Program-made: the position numbers and the translations under genes
The notes under the pieces: generated by a model
Told to the model about the DNA's origin: nothing
Database searches by the model: none
The model's input: only the letters and a program-made list of their open reading frames with translations
NCBI GenBank assembly: GCA_021776135.1
Contig: JAJFGL010000066.1
Coordinates: forward strand, 1-64,000
Reading direction: 5' to 3'
Source: Kiloniellaceae bacterium
GTDB lineage: Bacteria; Pseudomonadota; Alphaproteobacteria; Kiloniellales; J153
Length of the DNA: 64,000 nucleotides
Shown: piece by piece, positions 18,242 through 27,954 of the stretch
How positions within the stretch are numbered: the stretch's first letter is position 1
How the letters are laid out: every line of letters starts with the position of its first letter

Positions 18242-19597
18242 TTATCGGTTATCGTCTCCTACAGGTGGACGCGACGGAGCCATCGGCTGGTCGCCAGCGC
18301 CCACCGTTGCGGTCGTTGTGTGAATGCCGGTTGCCAGATGATGTTGCCTTCGCATCCTTTGCGCCCAGGCAGGTGTGCCGCTGGTGCTGGAAGCGCTTCC
18401 ACCCGCCGCCTGTCCTGCACGCAAGGGCGCACCCCCGGTCGCGGTCCACGCACCATGACGGCCACGCTGGAAACTCTCTCTGACACCACCCGAGAGCCGC
18501 GCGCCAAGACTGGCCGCTCCCTGCCGGACGGACCCGACACCCGCCCTTGCGACACCGCCAAGCCCGGCTGCCGCGCCCCGGATACCGCTTTGGCCCGACG
18601 CAGAACGAGCAAGCGAAAAGGCTGTCGATGATCCTCCCGCGACCGACGATCCGGCGCGGGCGGCACTTGCCGCTGCGCCCGCGCCTGCGCGGACGGCGCC
18701 AACGGCAAGACCAGCGCCCGCGGCCCCCGCGAGCGCCACTCCGCCAACGGTGGCGACCGCCGTGCCCGCGCCAAGTTGCGGCGCGCCGGAGACAAGCCCC
18801 GCCGCCACGGCGGGCACACGGATCGACAAGGCGAGCAAGGCGAACGCCGCGATGATGACGACAAGCGTATCCTCGAACTCGATGTCCTCGCCGGGCGGGA
18901 AAGCGCCCGCAAAATCGGCAAAGAATGTCGAACCGATGCCGATAATGACCGCGAGCACCATCAATTTGATACCGCTGGAAAAAGCATGGCCGATGACGCC
19001 TTGCGCGATGAACGCCGACTTGTTCCATAGAGAAAACGGCACCAGCACATAGCCCGCGAGCATGGTCAGCTTGAACTCGATAAGCGTCACAAAGAGCTGT
19101 ATCGCAAGAATAAAAAACGCGACGATGATCAAAATCCATGCGAGGAAAAGACCGATAATATTGATGCCGAGCGCGCCGGTGAGAAGCCCGCCGAGCGAAA
19201 AAGATTCCTTGATCTGCACGAGGATCGGGTGCGCGGCGGTGACGCCTTCGCCGGCGATGTAGCCGGGACGAAGCAGCGCATCCGCGTCGAAGATTGTGCT
19301 GGTGGCCTTCAGGCCAAGCCCGCCGAAGGATTGGAACAAAGCGTCCGAGAGAAAGGCGAAATTGCCGATGATATAGGCAAAAGCGCCGACGAATAAGACC
19401 TTGCGGATGAATTTGGCGATGATGTCGCGTTCATGATCGAGCACCCAAAAGAGCCCGAGCAAAGTAAGGTCGATGACGAAGATGACCGCGACCAGATAAT
19501 TGACATCGCCCTGCAGAAGGCCAAAGCCCCGGTCGATGAAGCGGATAAAAACATCGGTAAAACGGTCGAGGGCGTTGAGGTCGTCGAAATCATTCAT
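18242..19597 (-). CDS. trbL: TrbL (VirB6-like) polytopic membrane protein
   Basis: A 451-residue protein with several hydrophobic helices between about residues 30 and 270 and a long Gly/Ala/Ser-rich C-terminal tail (about 270-450), as usual for TrbL. LMVLAVIIGIGSTFF and the earlier SVTKxGx-like hydrophobic core fit the TrbL/VirB6 family. It is an inner-membrane channel component. The repetitive GC-rich tail causes long false reading frames on both strands. It sits between trbJ and trbF, as expected. Confidence 0.9.
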   Translation of the reverse strand: MNDFDDLNALDRFTDVFIRFIDRGFGLLQGDVNYLVAVIFVIDLTLLGLFWVLDHERDIIAKFIRKVLFVGAFAYIIGNFAFLSDALFQSFGGLGLKATSTIFDADALLRPGYIAGEGVTAAHPILVQIKESFSLGGLLTGALGINIIGLFLAWILIIVAFFILAIQLFVTLIEFKLTMLAGYVLVPFSLWNKSAFIAQGVIGHAFSSGIKLMVLAVIIGIGSTFFADFAGAFPPGEDIEFEDTLVVIIAAFALLALSIRVPAVAAGLVSGAPQLGAGTAVATVGGVALAGAAGAGLAVGAVRAGAGAAASAARAGSSVAGGSSTAFSLARSASGQSGIRGAAAGLGGVARAGVGSVRQGAASLGARLSGGVRESFQRGRHGAWTATGGAPLRAGQAAGGSASSTSGTPAWAQRMRRQHHLATGIHTTTATVGAGDQPMAPSRPPVGDDNR

Positions 19598-19612
19598 CGG
19601 ACGCGCCTTTCA

Positions 19613-20338
19613 TCATTTGATGGGCGTATAAAGCCGGCCGTCGCCGATGAAGCGCTCAAGCCGCGCAATGGCGATTTTCTCCGCTTCCGCCGCGCGGGCC
19701 TGCGCGAGCGTGACGGCGCGGCCCTGGGCCGCCAGCAATTGCAATGTGTCGGTGTTTTGGCGAATGGAAAGCGCTTGGAGCTGATTGCCCGCCTGGGCGG
19801 CTTGCAATGAACCAGCGGCGTTCTGTGACTGATCGATGATTGTGTTCAGCGTATTAACGTCGGCAATCACGTTTTCGCTGATTTGGGCTTGCACATTGAT
19901 CGCGTGCCGGAGCGCGTCGGTGGATGCGGTCCATTGTTGAGATGCGTACCGAGCCATTTGGTTGTTCGACATCTGCGCCTGATACGCGCCGGGAAAAGTT
20001 TGCTGATAGACGGCGCGGGCGCGATCAACGTCGAAAGCGATTTGTCCCGCCTGCTGCATCAGGACGTTCAATTGCGATATTTGCCGATTGAGGTTTGAAA
20101 GCGTGATGTCGTCCAGCCGCTCAAGATTTTTCTCCATGGCTCGGATCATGTTGATGCGCTGCTGGATCGCCTGCGCCTGCTGATTGATCATCTGCAATGT
20201 CCGCGCGGCGGTGAGCAGATTTTGTCCGAAATTTTTCGGGTCAAAGACGATATTGAATCCGAAGATGGCGTTGGCCTGTTGGGTCGGTGCTATGGCGATA
20301 AACACCGCCATGATGAGGGCCGTGAGTTTGCGTTTCAT
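19613..20338 (-). CDS. trbJ: TrbJ (VirB5-like) secreted pilus-associated protein
   Basis: About 241 residues with a signal peptide (MKRKLTALIMAVFIAIAPTQQANA) and a long helical Gln/Asn-rich body (NLLTAARTLQMINQQAQAIQQRINMI). It is the VirB5-like minor pilus component. The ATG at 20338 overlaps the trbE stop by 4 bases; a longer in-frame start upstream lacks the signal at its N-terminus and is rejected. The stop is 15 bases before trbL. Confidence 0.9.
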   Translation of the reverse strand: MKRKLTALIMAVFIAIAPTQQANAIFGFNIVFDPKNFGQNLLTAARTLQMINQQAQAIQQRINMIRAMEKNLERLDDITLSNLNRQISQLNVLMQQAGQIAFDVDRARAVYQQTFPGAYQAQMSNNQMARYASQQWTASTDALRHAINVQAQISENVIADVNTLNTIIDQSQNAAGSLQAAQAGNQLQALSIRQNTDTLQLLAAQGRAVTLAQARAAEAEKIAIARLERFIGDGRLYTPIK

Positions 20339-22746
20339 GGGTTTGCTCCTTTGATAAGATCGGCGGCCCAATCGAGGCCGCGCGCATTGAGATAGGCGGT
20401 AGGGAAATCCGTGGCGGGATGGTCTCTGAGAATGCGGGAAATCAGCGCATGGTCCTCTTTTGAGGATCCCGCGCAAAAGGCGAGCGCCACCGGGCCAAGC
20501 GCCGGATCGAACAGCCGGTTGCCGCGCCGCGACTGGTAATAATAATCGCGCTTGGGCGTCGCCCGCGCGATGATTTCAATTTGCCGGGCGTTTAATCCGA
20601 ACCGCTCATAGATGGATTGGGCTTCCGGCTCGATGGCCCGCTCGTTGGGGAGGAAGATGCGCGACGGGCAGGATTCGATGATCGCGGGCGCTATCGAACT
20701 GGTAACGATATCGGCAAGGCTTTGGGTCGCGAAAACAACGGAAACGTTCCGCTTGCGCAGGACCTTCAACCATTCGCGAATGCGCCCCGCGAAGGTTTCA
20801 TCGTCGAGAAACACCCAAGCCTCGTCCAGAATGAGAAGGCTCGGCCTGCCGTCAAACCGGGCTTCGAGCTTGTGGAAAAGATAGGTCAAAACCGGCAGCA
20901 CGGCGCTTTGCTCGTGCATCAGGTCTTCCATCTCGAAACACTGCACCGTCCCCATTTTGAGCCGGTCTTCATCGGCGTCGAGCAAGCGGCCATAAGGGCC
21001 TTCCAGGGTGAATGGGTGGAGCGCTTGTTTGAGGTCGTTGTCCTGGAGAAGAACCGCGAGGCCGGTCAATGTCCGCTCGGCCTTTGGCGCGGTCGCCAGA
21101 CTGGTCAGCGCCGACCACAGGCTTTCGCGTATATCCGGGGTGATCTGAATGTTTTGATGAGCGACCAGGCTCGCAATCCAATCGGCGGTCCAGGCTCTTT
21201 GGTGGTCGTTGTCGATTTCCGCCAAGGGCTGAAACGCGAGCGCGTTATCCGCACCAAGTTCATAATAATCGCCGCCCATGGCGAGGGTCGCCGCCCGCGC
21301 CGAACCGCCTTTGTCAAAGAGATACACTTGCGCCTCGGGATAACGCCGGAACTGCATGGCGAGAAGGGAAAGGAGGACCGACTTGCCCGCGCCGGTCGGC
21401 CCGACCACAAGCGTATGGCCAACGTCGCCCACATGCGTCACCAGCCGGAACGGCGTTTCTCCGCTGGTCTCCGCCAGCAGGAGCGGCGGGCCGTCTAGAT
21501 GATCATTGCGTTCGGGTCCGGCCCAAACGGCGCTCAAGGGGATCATGTGGGTGAGATTGAGACTGCTCACCAGGGGCTGGCGGATATTGGCGTGGCAATG
21601 TCCAGGCAAAGAGCCGAGCCATGCGTCAATCGCGTTCACCGTTTCATTGATGGTGACGAACCCCGCACCATTGATGACGCGCTCGACGGCGCGGACTTTT
21701 TCGTCCACTTCCGCCAGATCGCGGTCCCAGACGACAATGCCGGCGGTGTGGTAGCCGAAGGACACATAGTCCGCGCCCAACTCCTGCAAGGCTTCATCTG
21801 CATCCGCCGCTTTGTTATCGGCATCGGAATCGACCAGGGCAGAGGCTTCGTTGGTCATCACCTCTTTCAAGACCGCCATGATGGATTTGCGTTTGGAAAA
21901 CCATTGACGGCGGTATTTGGTGAGCCGGCCGGTCGCGACGGCCTTGTCCATCGGAATAAAGCGCGTCGCCCAGCGATACTCGATGCCGAGGTGATTGAGG
22001 CCGTCCAAAAGACCGGGCGTTGTCGTGCCCGGAAACCCAAGCACCGAAAGGACGCGCAAATGATGATCGCCCAGCATCGGCTCCAGTCCGCCGACAAGAG
22101 CGCTGTCGGCAAGGACGCTGTCCAAATACATCGGGACTTCCGGTATCGTGACCGGGTGGCGCTTTGGCGAGATGGTGGCGTGGAGATAAGTCAACGTCCC
22201 GATATCATCCAAAGCCTGCACCTCCGGCATGATGCCGGACAACAGATCAAGCGCCCGGTCGGTCAGCATCGTGAAACGCGCCAGATGGTCCCAATGATTG
22301 AAGGTCCGCTTGCCCTCGGGGGTTTCCAAAATAAGACCTTCGGCGCGGGACGCTCGGTCCTCGGGCGGGAAATAAGCGAAGGTCAGATAATAGTCGGTCT
22401 CGAAATGCCGCCCTTCTTCCTCGAAAGCGCCGCGCCGTTCCTGATCGACAATCCACGACGCCGGGTCGGGAAACCCCGACTGCGGATAGCCCGCCGCCGC
22501 ATGGCGTTCGGCTTCAAAGAACAAGGCCCAGCCGGAACCGAAACGCTTCATCACGTCATTAAAGCGGGCGCAGACGGCAACCAGCCCTTCTTCCGTCGAG
22601 CTTTCCAGATCGGGACCGCGAAACTTCGCCGTGCGCTGGAAACTGCCGTCTTTATTGAGGATGATGCCGGGGGCGACCAGCGCCGCCCAGGGCAGATAGT
22701 CGGCAATGGACTGTGCGCGTTTTTTGTATTCACACAGATTGAACAT
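20335..22746 (-). CDS. trbE: TrbE (VirB4-like) conjugation ATPase
   Basis: An 803-residue VirB4/TrbE ATPase. The N-terminal CagE/TrbE domain begins MFNLCEYKKRAQSIADYLPWA. The ATPase domain has Walker A VVGPTGAGKS near 443-451 and Walker B SLLILDEAW near 640. It powers pilus assembly and transfer at the inner membrane. It starts 3 bases after the trbD stop. Confidence 0.95.
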   Translation of the reverse strand: MFNLCEYKKRAQSIADYLPWAALVAPGIILNKDGSFQRTAKFRGPDLESSTEEGLVAVCARFNDVMKRFGSGWALFFEAERHAAAGYPQSGFPDPASWIVDQERRGAFEEEGRHFETDYYLTFAYFPPEDRASRAEGLILETPEGKRTFNHWDHLARFTMLTDRALDLLSGIMPEVQALDDIGTLTYLHATISPKRHPVTIPEVPMYLDSVLADSALVGGLEPMLGDHHLRVLSVLGFPGTTTPGLLDGLNHLGIEYRWATRFIPMDKAVATGRLTKYRRQWFSKRKSIMAVLKEVMTNEASALVDSDADNKAADADEALQELGADYVSFGYHTAGIVVWDRDLAEVDEKVRAVERVINGAGFVTINETVNAIDAWLGSLPGHCHANIRQPLVSSLNLTHMIPLSAVWAGPERNDHLDGPPLLLAETSGETPFRLVTHVGDVGHTLVVGPTGAGKSVLLSLLAMQFRRYPEAQVYLFDKGGSARAATLAMGGDYYELGADNALAFQPLAEIDNDHQRAWTADWIASLVAHQNIQITPDIRESLWSALTSLATAPKAERTLTGLAVLLQDNDLKQALHPFTLEGPYGRLLDADEDRLKMGTVQCFEMEDLMHEQSAVLPVLTYLFHKLEARFDGRPSLLILDEAWVFLDDETFAGRIREWLKVLRKRNVSVVFATQSLADIVTSSIAPAIIESCPSRIFLPNERAIEPEAQSIYERFGLNARQIEIIARATPKRDYYYQSRRGNRLFDPALGPVALAFCAGSSKEDHALISRILRDHPATDFPTAYLNARGLDWAADLIKGANP

Positions 22747-22749
22747 CGC

Positions 22750-23007
22750 TCACGCCTCCAAAAATGATTTGTGGCGGATGTGGCGGACCATGACGTCCAT
22801 GAATTGCGGGTCGCGCTTCGCCGCATAAACGGCGGCTCCGTGGCCAACGAGCCAAAAGGCGATGCCGACCAGCCATAATTGCAGGCCGAGCCCGAGGGCC
22901 GCCGCCAATGTCGCATTGACGATGACGACATTGCGCGGCGCTCCCCCGAGCATGATCCGCTCCGTCAGGGAGCGATGGAGCGGAATTTTGAAGCCTGCGG
23001 CGCTCAT
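22750..23007 (-). CDS. trbD: TrbD (VirB3-like) membrane protein
   Basis: 85 residues with a basic N-terminus, RSLTERIMLGGAPRNVV, and two closely spaced hydrophobic helices. This is the TrbD/VirB3 pattern. The ATG at 23007 overlaps the trbC stop by 4 bases; the longer frame upstream is arginine-rich noise. It is an inner-membrane partner of TrbE. Confidence 0.9.
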   Translation of the reverse strand: MSAAGFKIPLHRSLTERIMLGGAPRNVVIVNATLAAALGLGLQLWLVGIAFWLVGHGAAVYAAKRDPQFMDVMVRHIRHKSFLEA

Positions 23008-23336
23008 AAGACCGCGCCGCCAACGAAGGTGAAAAAGCCGAGGAAAAAGCTGGCTGCCGCGAACGCGATGCTCAGTCCAAAAACGATCTGAATGAGACGG
23101 CGAAAACCGCCGCCGCCATCGCCAAAGGCCAGGGCCAAGCCGGTCGCGGTGATGGCGATAACGGCGACGATGCGGGCCACCGGGCCGGTGATCGAGTCCA
23201 GAATATCTTCCAGCGGTTCTTCCCACGGCAGACCGGTGCCGGCCGCATGTGCCGCGCCGGACCAAAGGGTGAGAACCGCGAGGGTTGTCAGTATGGGGAG
23301 GTGTTTATGTCTCCCGAGGCTTTTTAAGTTTGGCAT
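23004..23336 (-). CDS. trbC: TrbC (VirB2-like) pilin
   Basis: 110 residues: a signal sequence ending AHAAG, then LPWEEPLEDILDSITGPVARIVAVIAITATGLALAFGDGGG and a second hydrophobic helix. This is the propilin layout of TrbC/VirB2. The start at 23336 lies inside the 3' end of trbB (32-base overlap), which suggests tight coupling. In TrbC proteins the mature pilin may be cyclised by TraF, and a TraF-like protease is encoded at 40340-40876. Confidence 0.9.
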   Translation of the reverse strand: MPNLKSLGRHKHLPILTTLAVLTLWSGAAHAAGTGLPWEEPLEDILDSITGPVARIVAVIAITATGLALAFGDGGGGFRRLIQIVFGLSIAFAAASFFLGFFTFVGGAVL

Positions 23337-24318
23337 AACTGCTCCTTTCAAACTGCGCAGGCAGGCTTTCGGGAACAGCAATCTGGTAGTCGTTGTCGCT
23401 GAGGCCGGTGACCTCGACGATGGTATCGACGCGGCGGGTATTGCTGCGTCCTTTGATAAAAACAATGATGTCGATAGCGTCCGCGATCAGGCGGCGCGGG
23501 ACGGTCACGACGGCTTCCTGGATGAGTTGTTCAAGGCGGTACAAACCGGCGCGGGCGGAATTGGCGTGTAATGTCGTGATACCGCCAGGGTGCCCCGTAT
23601 TCCATGCTTTTAGCATGTCCAAAGCCTCCGCCCCCCGGACCTCACCGATGACGATGCGGTCGGGGCGAAGCCGTAGCGTGGAGCGGACCAAATCCGAGAG
23701 TGTCGCCACCCCCGGCTTGGTCCGCAAGGCCACCATGTCGGGCGCGTTGCACTGCAATTCTCTCGTGTCCTCGATCAGCAGCACCCGCTGGTTTGCCTTG
23801 GCAACCTCGTTCAAAAGCGCGTTGGTGAGCGTCGTCTTGCCGGACGATGTGCCGCCTACCACCAGAATATTGGCGCGGTCTTCCACCGCGCTTTTGAGAA
23901 ACACGGCTTGGTGTGGCGTCATGATCCCTGCCTGAACATAATCGTCGAGCGTATAGACGACGCCTGCCGGTTTGCGGATGGCGAAGGACGGAGCCGCGAC
24001 CACGGGCGGCAACAGTCCTTCGAAGCGTTCGCCGCTCTCCGGCAATTCACCGGAGATAACCGGCGACCTGGCATTGCACTCGACGCGGATGTGGGAAGCG
24101 ACAAGGCGGATAATCCGTTCGGCATGAGCCGGATCGATAGCGCCTTCTTGAATGCGACCGTCTCCGTGCCTGTCCACCCATAGCGAGCCGTCCGGGTTCG
24201 CCATGACTTCAATGACTTTTTCATCCGCCAAAGCCGCACCGATCACCGGCCCCATGGCCGACATCAGCATGGTTCTTTGACGGGTCAATGTGGTTTGTCC
24301 GCGCTCAACCATGACCAT
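23305..24318 (-). CDS. trbB: TrbB (VirB11-like) traffic ATPase
   Basis: A 337-residue VirB11/GspE-family hexameric ATPase. Walker A is ILVVGGTSSGKTTLTNALL near 150-165; the Asp box LLIEDTRELQ and the His box GEVRGAEALDMLKAWNTGHPGGITTLHANSA follow. It energises pilus assembly together with TrbE. The start overlaps the CopG-like gene by 14 bases. Alternative start codons a few residues in (MVERG) cannot be excluded. Confidence 0.95.
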   Translation of the reverse strand: MVMVERGQTTLTRQRTMLMSAMGPVIGAALADEKVIEVMANPDGSLWVDRHGDGRIQEGAIDPAHAERIIRLVASHIRVECNARSPVISGELPESGERFEGLLPPVVAAPSFAIRKPAGVVYTLDDYVQAGIMTPHQAVFLKSAVEDRANILVVGGTSSGKTTLTNALLNEVAKANQRVLLIEDTRELQCNAPDMVALRTKPGVATLSDLVRSTLRLRPDRIVIGEVRGAEALDMLKAWNTGHPGGITTLHANSARAGLYRLEQLIQEAVVTVPRRLIADAIDIIVFIKGRSNTRRVDTIVEVTGLSDNDYQIAVPESLPAQFERSSYAKLKKPRET

Positions 24319-24781
24319 CCCCGCTCAGATCATCGTCCTCCGGCTCGTCCAGATCGACCGTAAAGAAATCGCTTTCAGCCGGTTGGAAACGCTCGACCAC
24401 GCTGGCGATAATGCTCCTGCCGTTTTCCAAACGGCGCACGAGATGGGTCATGAATTGCTCCATCGCCTCATTCGCCTTGGCGCGGGCGGCGGCTTGGTCC
24501 GCCACGGGGATCGGGGGCGCGACCGCAAGCTGGTAGTGAACGAAAAGCGCCAGCGTCTCCGACGTGATCATCAAGTCGCGGCGATGACGATCCAGTTGGC
24601 GTGAGATATCATTTAACCGGCGTGTGACTGCGGCGTCGCGCTTGTCCAGGGTTTGCGGCGAGAAAAAGGCTTCGACCGCAGCTTCGATCACCTGGGATTC
24701 AGACGTCCGGGCGCGCGCGGCGTATTTGGCAAGTTGCTGCTTTGTCGCGGGTTCCAACTGTGAATAAATGCGCTCTTTCAT
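24305..24781 (-). CDS. CopG-family ribbon-helix-helix protein of the transfer operon
   Basis: 158 residues. The first 50 (MKERIYSQLEPATKQQLAKYAARARTSESQVIEAAVEAFF) form a ribbon-helix-helix domain. A helical middle and a very acidic C-terminus (DLDEPEDDDLSGDGHG) follow. A CopG-like gene at this spot, between traG and trbB, is standard in Tn4371-like operons and probably regulates transfer. It lies 15 bases after traG. Confidence 0.8.
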   Translation of the reverse strand: MKERIYSQLEPATKQQLAKYAARARTSESQVIEAAVEAFFSPQTLDKRDAAVTRRLNDISRQLDRHRRDLMITSETLALFVHYQLAVAPPIPVADQAAARAKANEAMEQFMTHLVRRLENGRSIIASVVERFQPAESDFFTVDLDEPEDDDLSGDGHG

Positions 24782-24796
24782 ATCTCATTTCCGCTT

Positions 24797-26839
24797 CTAA
24801 AAATCGGGCAAGCCGTCATCCTCCTTGCCGCCGAAACCCTGGTTGATCCCATGCGCTTTCTGCACATCGCCAAGCTGTTTTGCGCCGTCAAAATTCCGGG
24901 TGGCCGGAGGATTATCGAGGTCGTTATCGACGATCACGAACGGATCGAGCTTCCGCTTGGGCGCGTCTTTCGCCTGCCCGGTTTCCGGCAAGGCGGGGTG
25001 ACGCTTTAGGCCGCCATCGTCATCGGCGTTCGCATCAACGAAGTCGGTCTCGCCGCCTTGTTCAATGTCCAATGATGCGACCACTGTTCGTCCGGTCCAG
25101 TCATCCGTCTGCGGCGGCGGGCGGTCGGCATAATGATCTTCCGCGCATTCGGGCGGATCGAGCCTGAGAGCGGTAAAATTCCGGTCCTCGTAATATCGAA
25201 TCTTCCGCGCCCTGATCGGCATATGGCCCGACACCATGAGGATTTCTTCATCGCTCGGGAGCTGCATCACCTCGCCCGGCGTCAAAAGCTGACGCGGCGT
25301 TTCCTGTCGGGAGACCATCACATGGGAAAGCCAGGGAGCGAGCCGGTGGCCTGCATAATTCTTTTGTGCGCGCAATTCGGTCGTCGAACCAAGGCCATCG
25401 GAAATGCGCTTTGCCGTCCGCTCATCATTGGTGGCGAAGGCCACCCTTACGTGGCAGTTGTCGAGAATGGCGTTATTCGGCCCATATGCCTTTTCAATTT
25501 GATTAAGGCTTTGGGCAATCAGAAAGGCGCGCAATCCATAGCCCGCCATAAAGGCGAGCGCGCTTTCAAAAAAGTCAAGACGGCCAAGCGCCGGAAATTC
25601 ATCCAGCATCAACAAAAGCCTGTGGCGGTCGTCCTTCGCCGCGCCTAACTCAAGCTTTTCCGTCAAGCGGCGCCCGATCTGATTGAGGATCAATCGAATG
25701 AGCGGCTTCGTGCGTGAAATATCCGAAGGCGGCACGACGAGATAGAGCGACACCGGGTTTTCAGCCATCACCAAATCGGTGATCCGCCAGTCGCACCGGC
25801 TGGTGGCGCCGGCGACCGTGGGATCGCGGTATAGCCCCAGGAAACTCATAGCGGTTGAAAGTACGCCTGAGCGCTCATTGTCGGATTTGTTCAAAAGCTC
25901 GCGCGCCGCCTCCGCGACGACCGGGTGAACGATGTGGACGTTTTCATCGCCAAGATGGTTGGTCTCCATCATCGCACGAAGGGTCTTTTGAAAGGAGCAA
26001 TCGGGGTTTGACAGGAATGACGCCACACCCGAAAGCGTCTTGTCTTCTTCCGCGTATAGGACATGCAGGATCACGCCGACGAGCAGCGCATGGCTGGTCT
26101 TCTCCCAATGGTTCCGTTTTTCGAGACTGCCTTCCGGGTCCACGAGAATGTCGGCAATATTCTGCACGTCGCGGACTTCGTTGCGCCCCTGACGCACTTC
26201 CATCAATGGATTGAATTTGGACGATGCCGGATCGGTCGGATTGAACAGGATGGCGTGAGAGAACTTCGACCGCCAGCCCGCCGTCAACTGCCAGTTCTCG
26301 CCCTTGATATCGTGGATCACGGCGGAGCCGGTCCAGGTCAGCAAGGTCGGGATGACGAGGCCAACGCCTTTGCCGCTGCGTGTCGGCGCGAAACACATGA
26401 CGTGTTCTGGTCCATCGTGTCGGAGATAACGCCGCTCTTTGAGACCGAGCATCACGCCGCGATTTTCAAAAAGCCCCGCCTCTTCGATGTCTTTCACACT
26501 TGCCCATCTCGACGAACCATAAGTCGTGATATTCTTGTCCTGCCGGGCACGCAATAGCGAGCCGATGATGGCGACGATCATGCCCAGGACTCCCCCAACG
26601 GCTGCGATCAAACCCGCCGTTGAAAACACACGAGGGGCGTATCCCTCATATGCGATCCACCATTGATAGAGCCGCCAGGGGAGATAGACCCGCGTGCCGC
26701 CTACTGTTTTCCACGCGGGTCCAAGAGCCTCCTGATGGCCGAGCGCGTTGGCGGCGTATTGGGTCGCGCCCCACGTCGCCAAAACAACGATTGCGAAGAC
26801 AATCAAAACTTGACCTATCAGGAATTTCGTCGGTGTCAT
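24797..26839 (-). CDS. traG: TraG (VirD4-like) type IV coupling protein
   Basis: A 680-residue coupling protein. Two N-terminal membrane helices (LIGQVLIVFAIVVLATWG and GLIAAVGGVLGMIVAIIGSLL) precede Walker A APTRSGKGVG (151-160) and Walker B LLLMLDEFPALGRL. It brings the relaxase-DNA complex to the channel. The C-terminal 130 residues are acidic and poorly conserved. It is the first gene of the 12-kb minus-strand transfer operon. An inverted repeat about 85 bases upstream of its start may be the operator. Confidence 0.95.
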   Translation of the reverse strand: MTPTKFLIGQVLIVFAIVVLATWGATQYAANALGHQEALGPAWKTVGGTRVYLPWRLYQWWIAYEGYAPRVFSTAGLIAAVGGVLGMIVAIIGSLLRARQDKNITTYGSSRWASVKDIEEAGLFENRGVMLGLKERRYLRHDGPEHVMCFAPTRSGKGVGLVIPTLLTWTGSAVIHDIKGENWQLTAGWRSKFSHAILFNPTDPASSKFNPLMEVRQGRNEVRDVQNIADILVDPEGSLEKRNHWEKTSHALLVGVILHVLYAEEDKTLSGVASFLSNPDCSFQKTLRAMMETNHLGDENVHIVHPVVAEAARELLNKSDNERSGVLSTAMSFLGLYRDPTVAGATSRCDWRITDLVMAENPVSLYLVVPPSDISRTKPLIRLILNQIGRRLTEKLELGAAKDDRHRLLLMLDEFPALGRLDFFESALAFMAGYGLRAFLIAQSLNQIEKAYGPNNAILDNCHVRVAFATNDERTAKRISDGLGSTTELRAQKNYAGHRLAPWLSHVMVSRQETPRQLLTPGEVMQLPSDEEILMVSGHMPIRARKIRYYEDRNFTALRLDPPECAEDHYADRPPPQTDDWTGRTVVASLDIEQGGETDFVDANADDDGGLKRHPALPETGQAKDAPKRKLDPFVIVDNDLDNPPATRNFDGAKQLGDVQKAHGINQGFGGKEDDGLPDF

Positions 26840-27151
26840 TTGTTTCTCCGGGGGACGAAAAATGCGTCCTCACACCTTTCAGAAAAAGGCACGAGACCTG
26901 ATTAAGTCAAGAAGAAAAATTTCTAATACATAATATAAATCAATTACTTATGTATTTTTAGAAAGGCCGGGAAAAGAAAACGAAGCGCGGTCAATTTTGG
27001 GAAAGAGTTATCCTCGTGAAATTTTTTTTGATATATTCGGGGTTGTAGGCAAAATGGACGGGGTGCCGGCTGCTTCATCTGATCGGAAACGAGCGAATCG
27101 CGATCCGTGGAGCTGTTTGAGGGCGAGGAACACTGATCGCGAGCTTTTGCT
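26840..27151. promoter_or_regulatory. Divergent control region upstream of traG, with inverted repeat
   Basis: An AT-rich island at about 26919-26962 in otherwise GC-rich DNA holds a perfect 9-base inverted repeat, AATACATAA (26925-26933) and TTATGTATT (26948-26956), separated by 14 bases. The right arm, read on the minus strand, is AATACATAAGT. The identical 11-mer occurs at 42699-42709 upstream of the mobilisation gene run. This suggests a common transfer regulator. No other gene is visible here. Confidence 0.5.
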
Positions 27152-27718
27152 ATGACAAAATTCCTTCCATCCGCCATCCTTTCCATATTGATCTTCTTTG
27201 CCGCCGCACCGCCGAGTAGCGCGGCGGATGTCCTTGAGTTCGACGTCACGGGCATCAAGCTTGGGATGAGTCTCTCGGAAGTCGAGGCATCGGCGGCGGC
27301 GCGGCAGGAAAATCGGGAGAGGGTCAACCCGAACGAATATGCGGGCGTCCTCCAAATTATTTTCGTGACGGATGCGGAGGAAATGCTGGTCAAATTCGTG
27401 CCGCTGCCGGACGGCGTGCGGGCGGCCTCCACCGAGTATAAGTTTTTCGGACCCGGCTCGACGGAAGACATGACGGAAAGCGTTCTCGCAAAATACGGCG
27501 AGCCGGATCACATCAACCGATCACTCCACGTTTGGGGCGATGAACTGAACCCTTTCCACCGGCAAGAACCGTCATTGGAATATACCGCCGGAGGAACGGG
27601 TTTTAGGGGCAAGCGGGTCGGTGCCCTTACTCTGCGCGATCCCGAATTGCGGCAAAAATCGCAGGATGAAATCAAAAAAGCAGCGGAAGCGCTGGGTGGT
27701 AAGAAGCCAAGCTTTTAA
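27152..27718 (+). CDS. Secreted protein of unknown function
   Basis: 188 residues with a clear signal peptide (MTKFLPSAILSILIFFAAAPPSSAA). The mature part starts VLEFDVTGIKLGMSLSEVEA, resembling the DVxGIxLGMsxxEV segment of periplasmic proteins with small SmpA/BamE-like repeats; this is a weak resemblance. The gene stands alone between the transfer operon and the cargo region and could be element cargo. No strong ribosome site is seen before the ATG. Confidence 0.65.
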   Translation: MTKFLPSAILSILIFFAAAPPSSAADVLEFDVTGIKLGMSLSEVEASAAARQENRERVNPNEYAGVLQIIFVTDAEEMLVKFVPLPDGVRAASTEYKFFGPGSTEDMTESVLAKYGEPDHINRSLHVWGDELNPFHRQEPSLEYTAGGTGFRGKRVGALTLRDPELRQKSQDEIKKAAEALGGKKPSF

Positions 27719-27954
27719 GGTCCACAACAAGAACCATCAGCCGTAGCTTTTGCAAAGATTACTTGGTTCTGGTTGCGAGTGCGCCGGCAAGCGGTTTCTG
27801 GCCCATCGCTGCCGATCGAACCTCAGCAATCGAATGACCGAAGAATCTTCAAAGGAGACCTTAGTTCAGAAAGTAATCTCAAGCTGAAATTGACCGGACA
27901 GTATTGCCCTGCATAGCAAAAATAACAATTATCATAAGTATTTTGCTAGCCAGT

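Noticed and set aside
18249-19139. Long Arg/Cys/Gly-rich reading frames in several frames over the end of trbL
   Set aside because: They come from the repetitive GC-rich coding of the TrbL C-terminal tail; no start signals or family motifs, and trbL itself is clear.
21499-22767. 422-codon plus-strand frame opposite trbE
   Set aside because: Shadow of the trbE codon pattern; trbE has Walker motifs and coupled neighbours.
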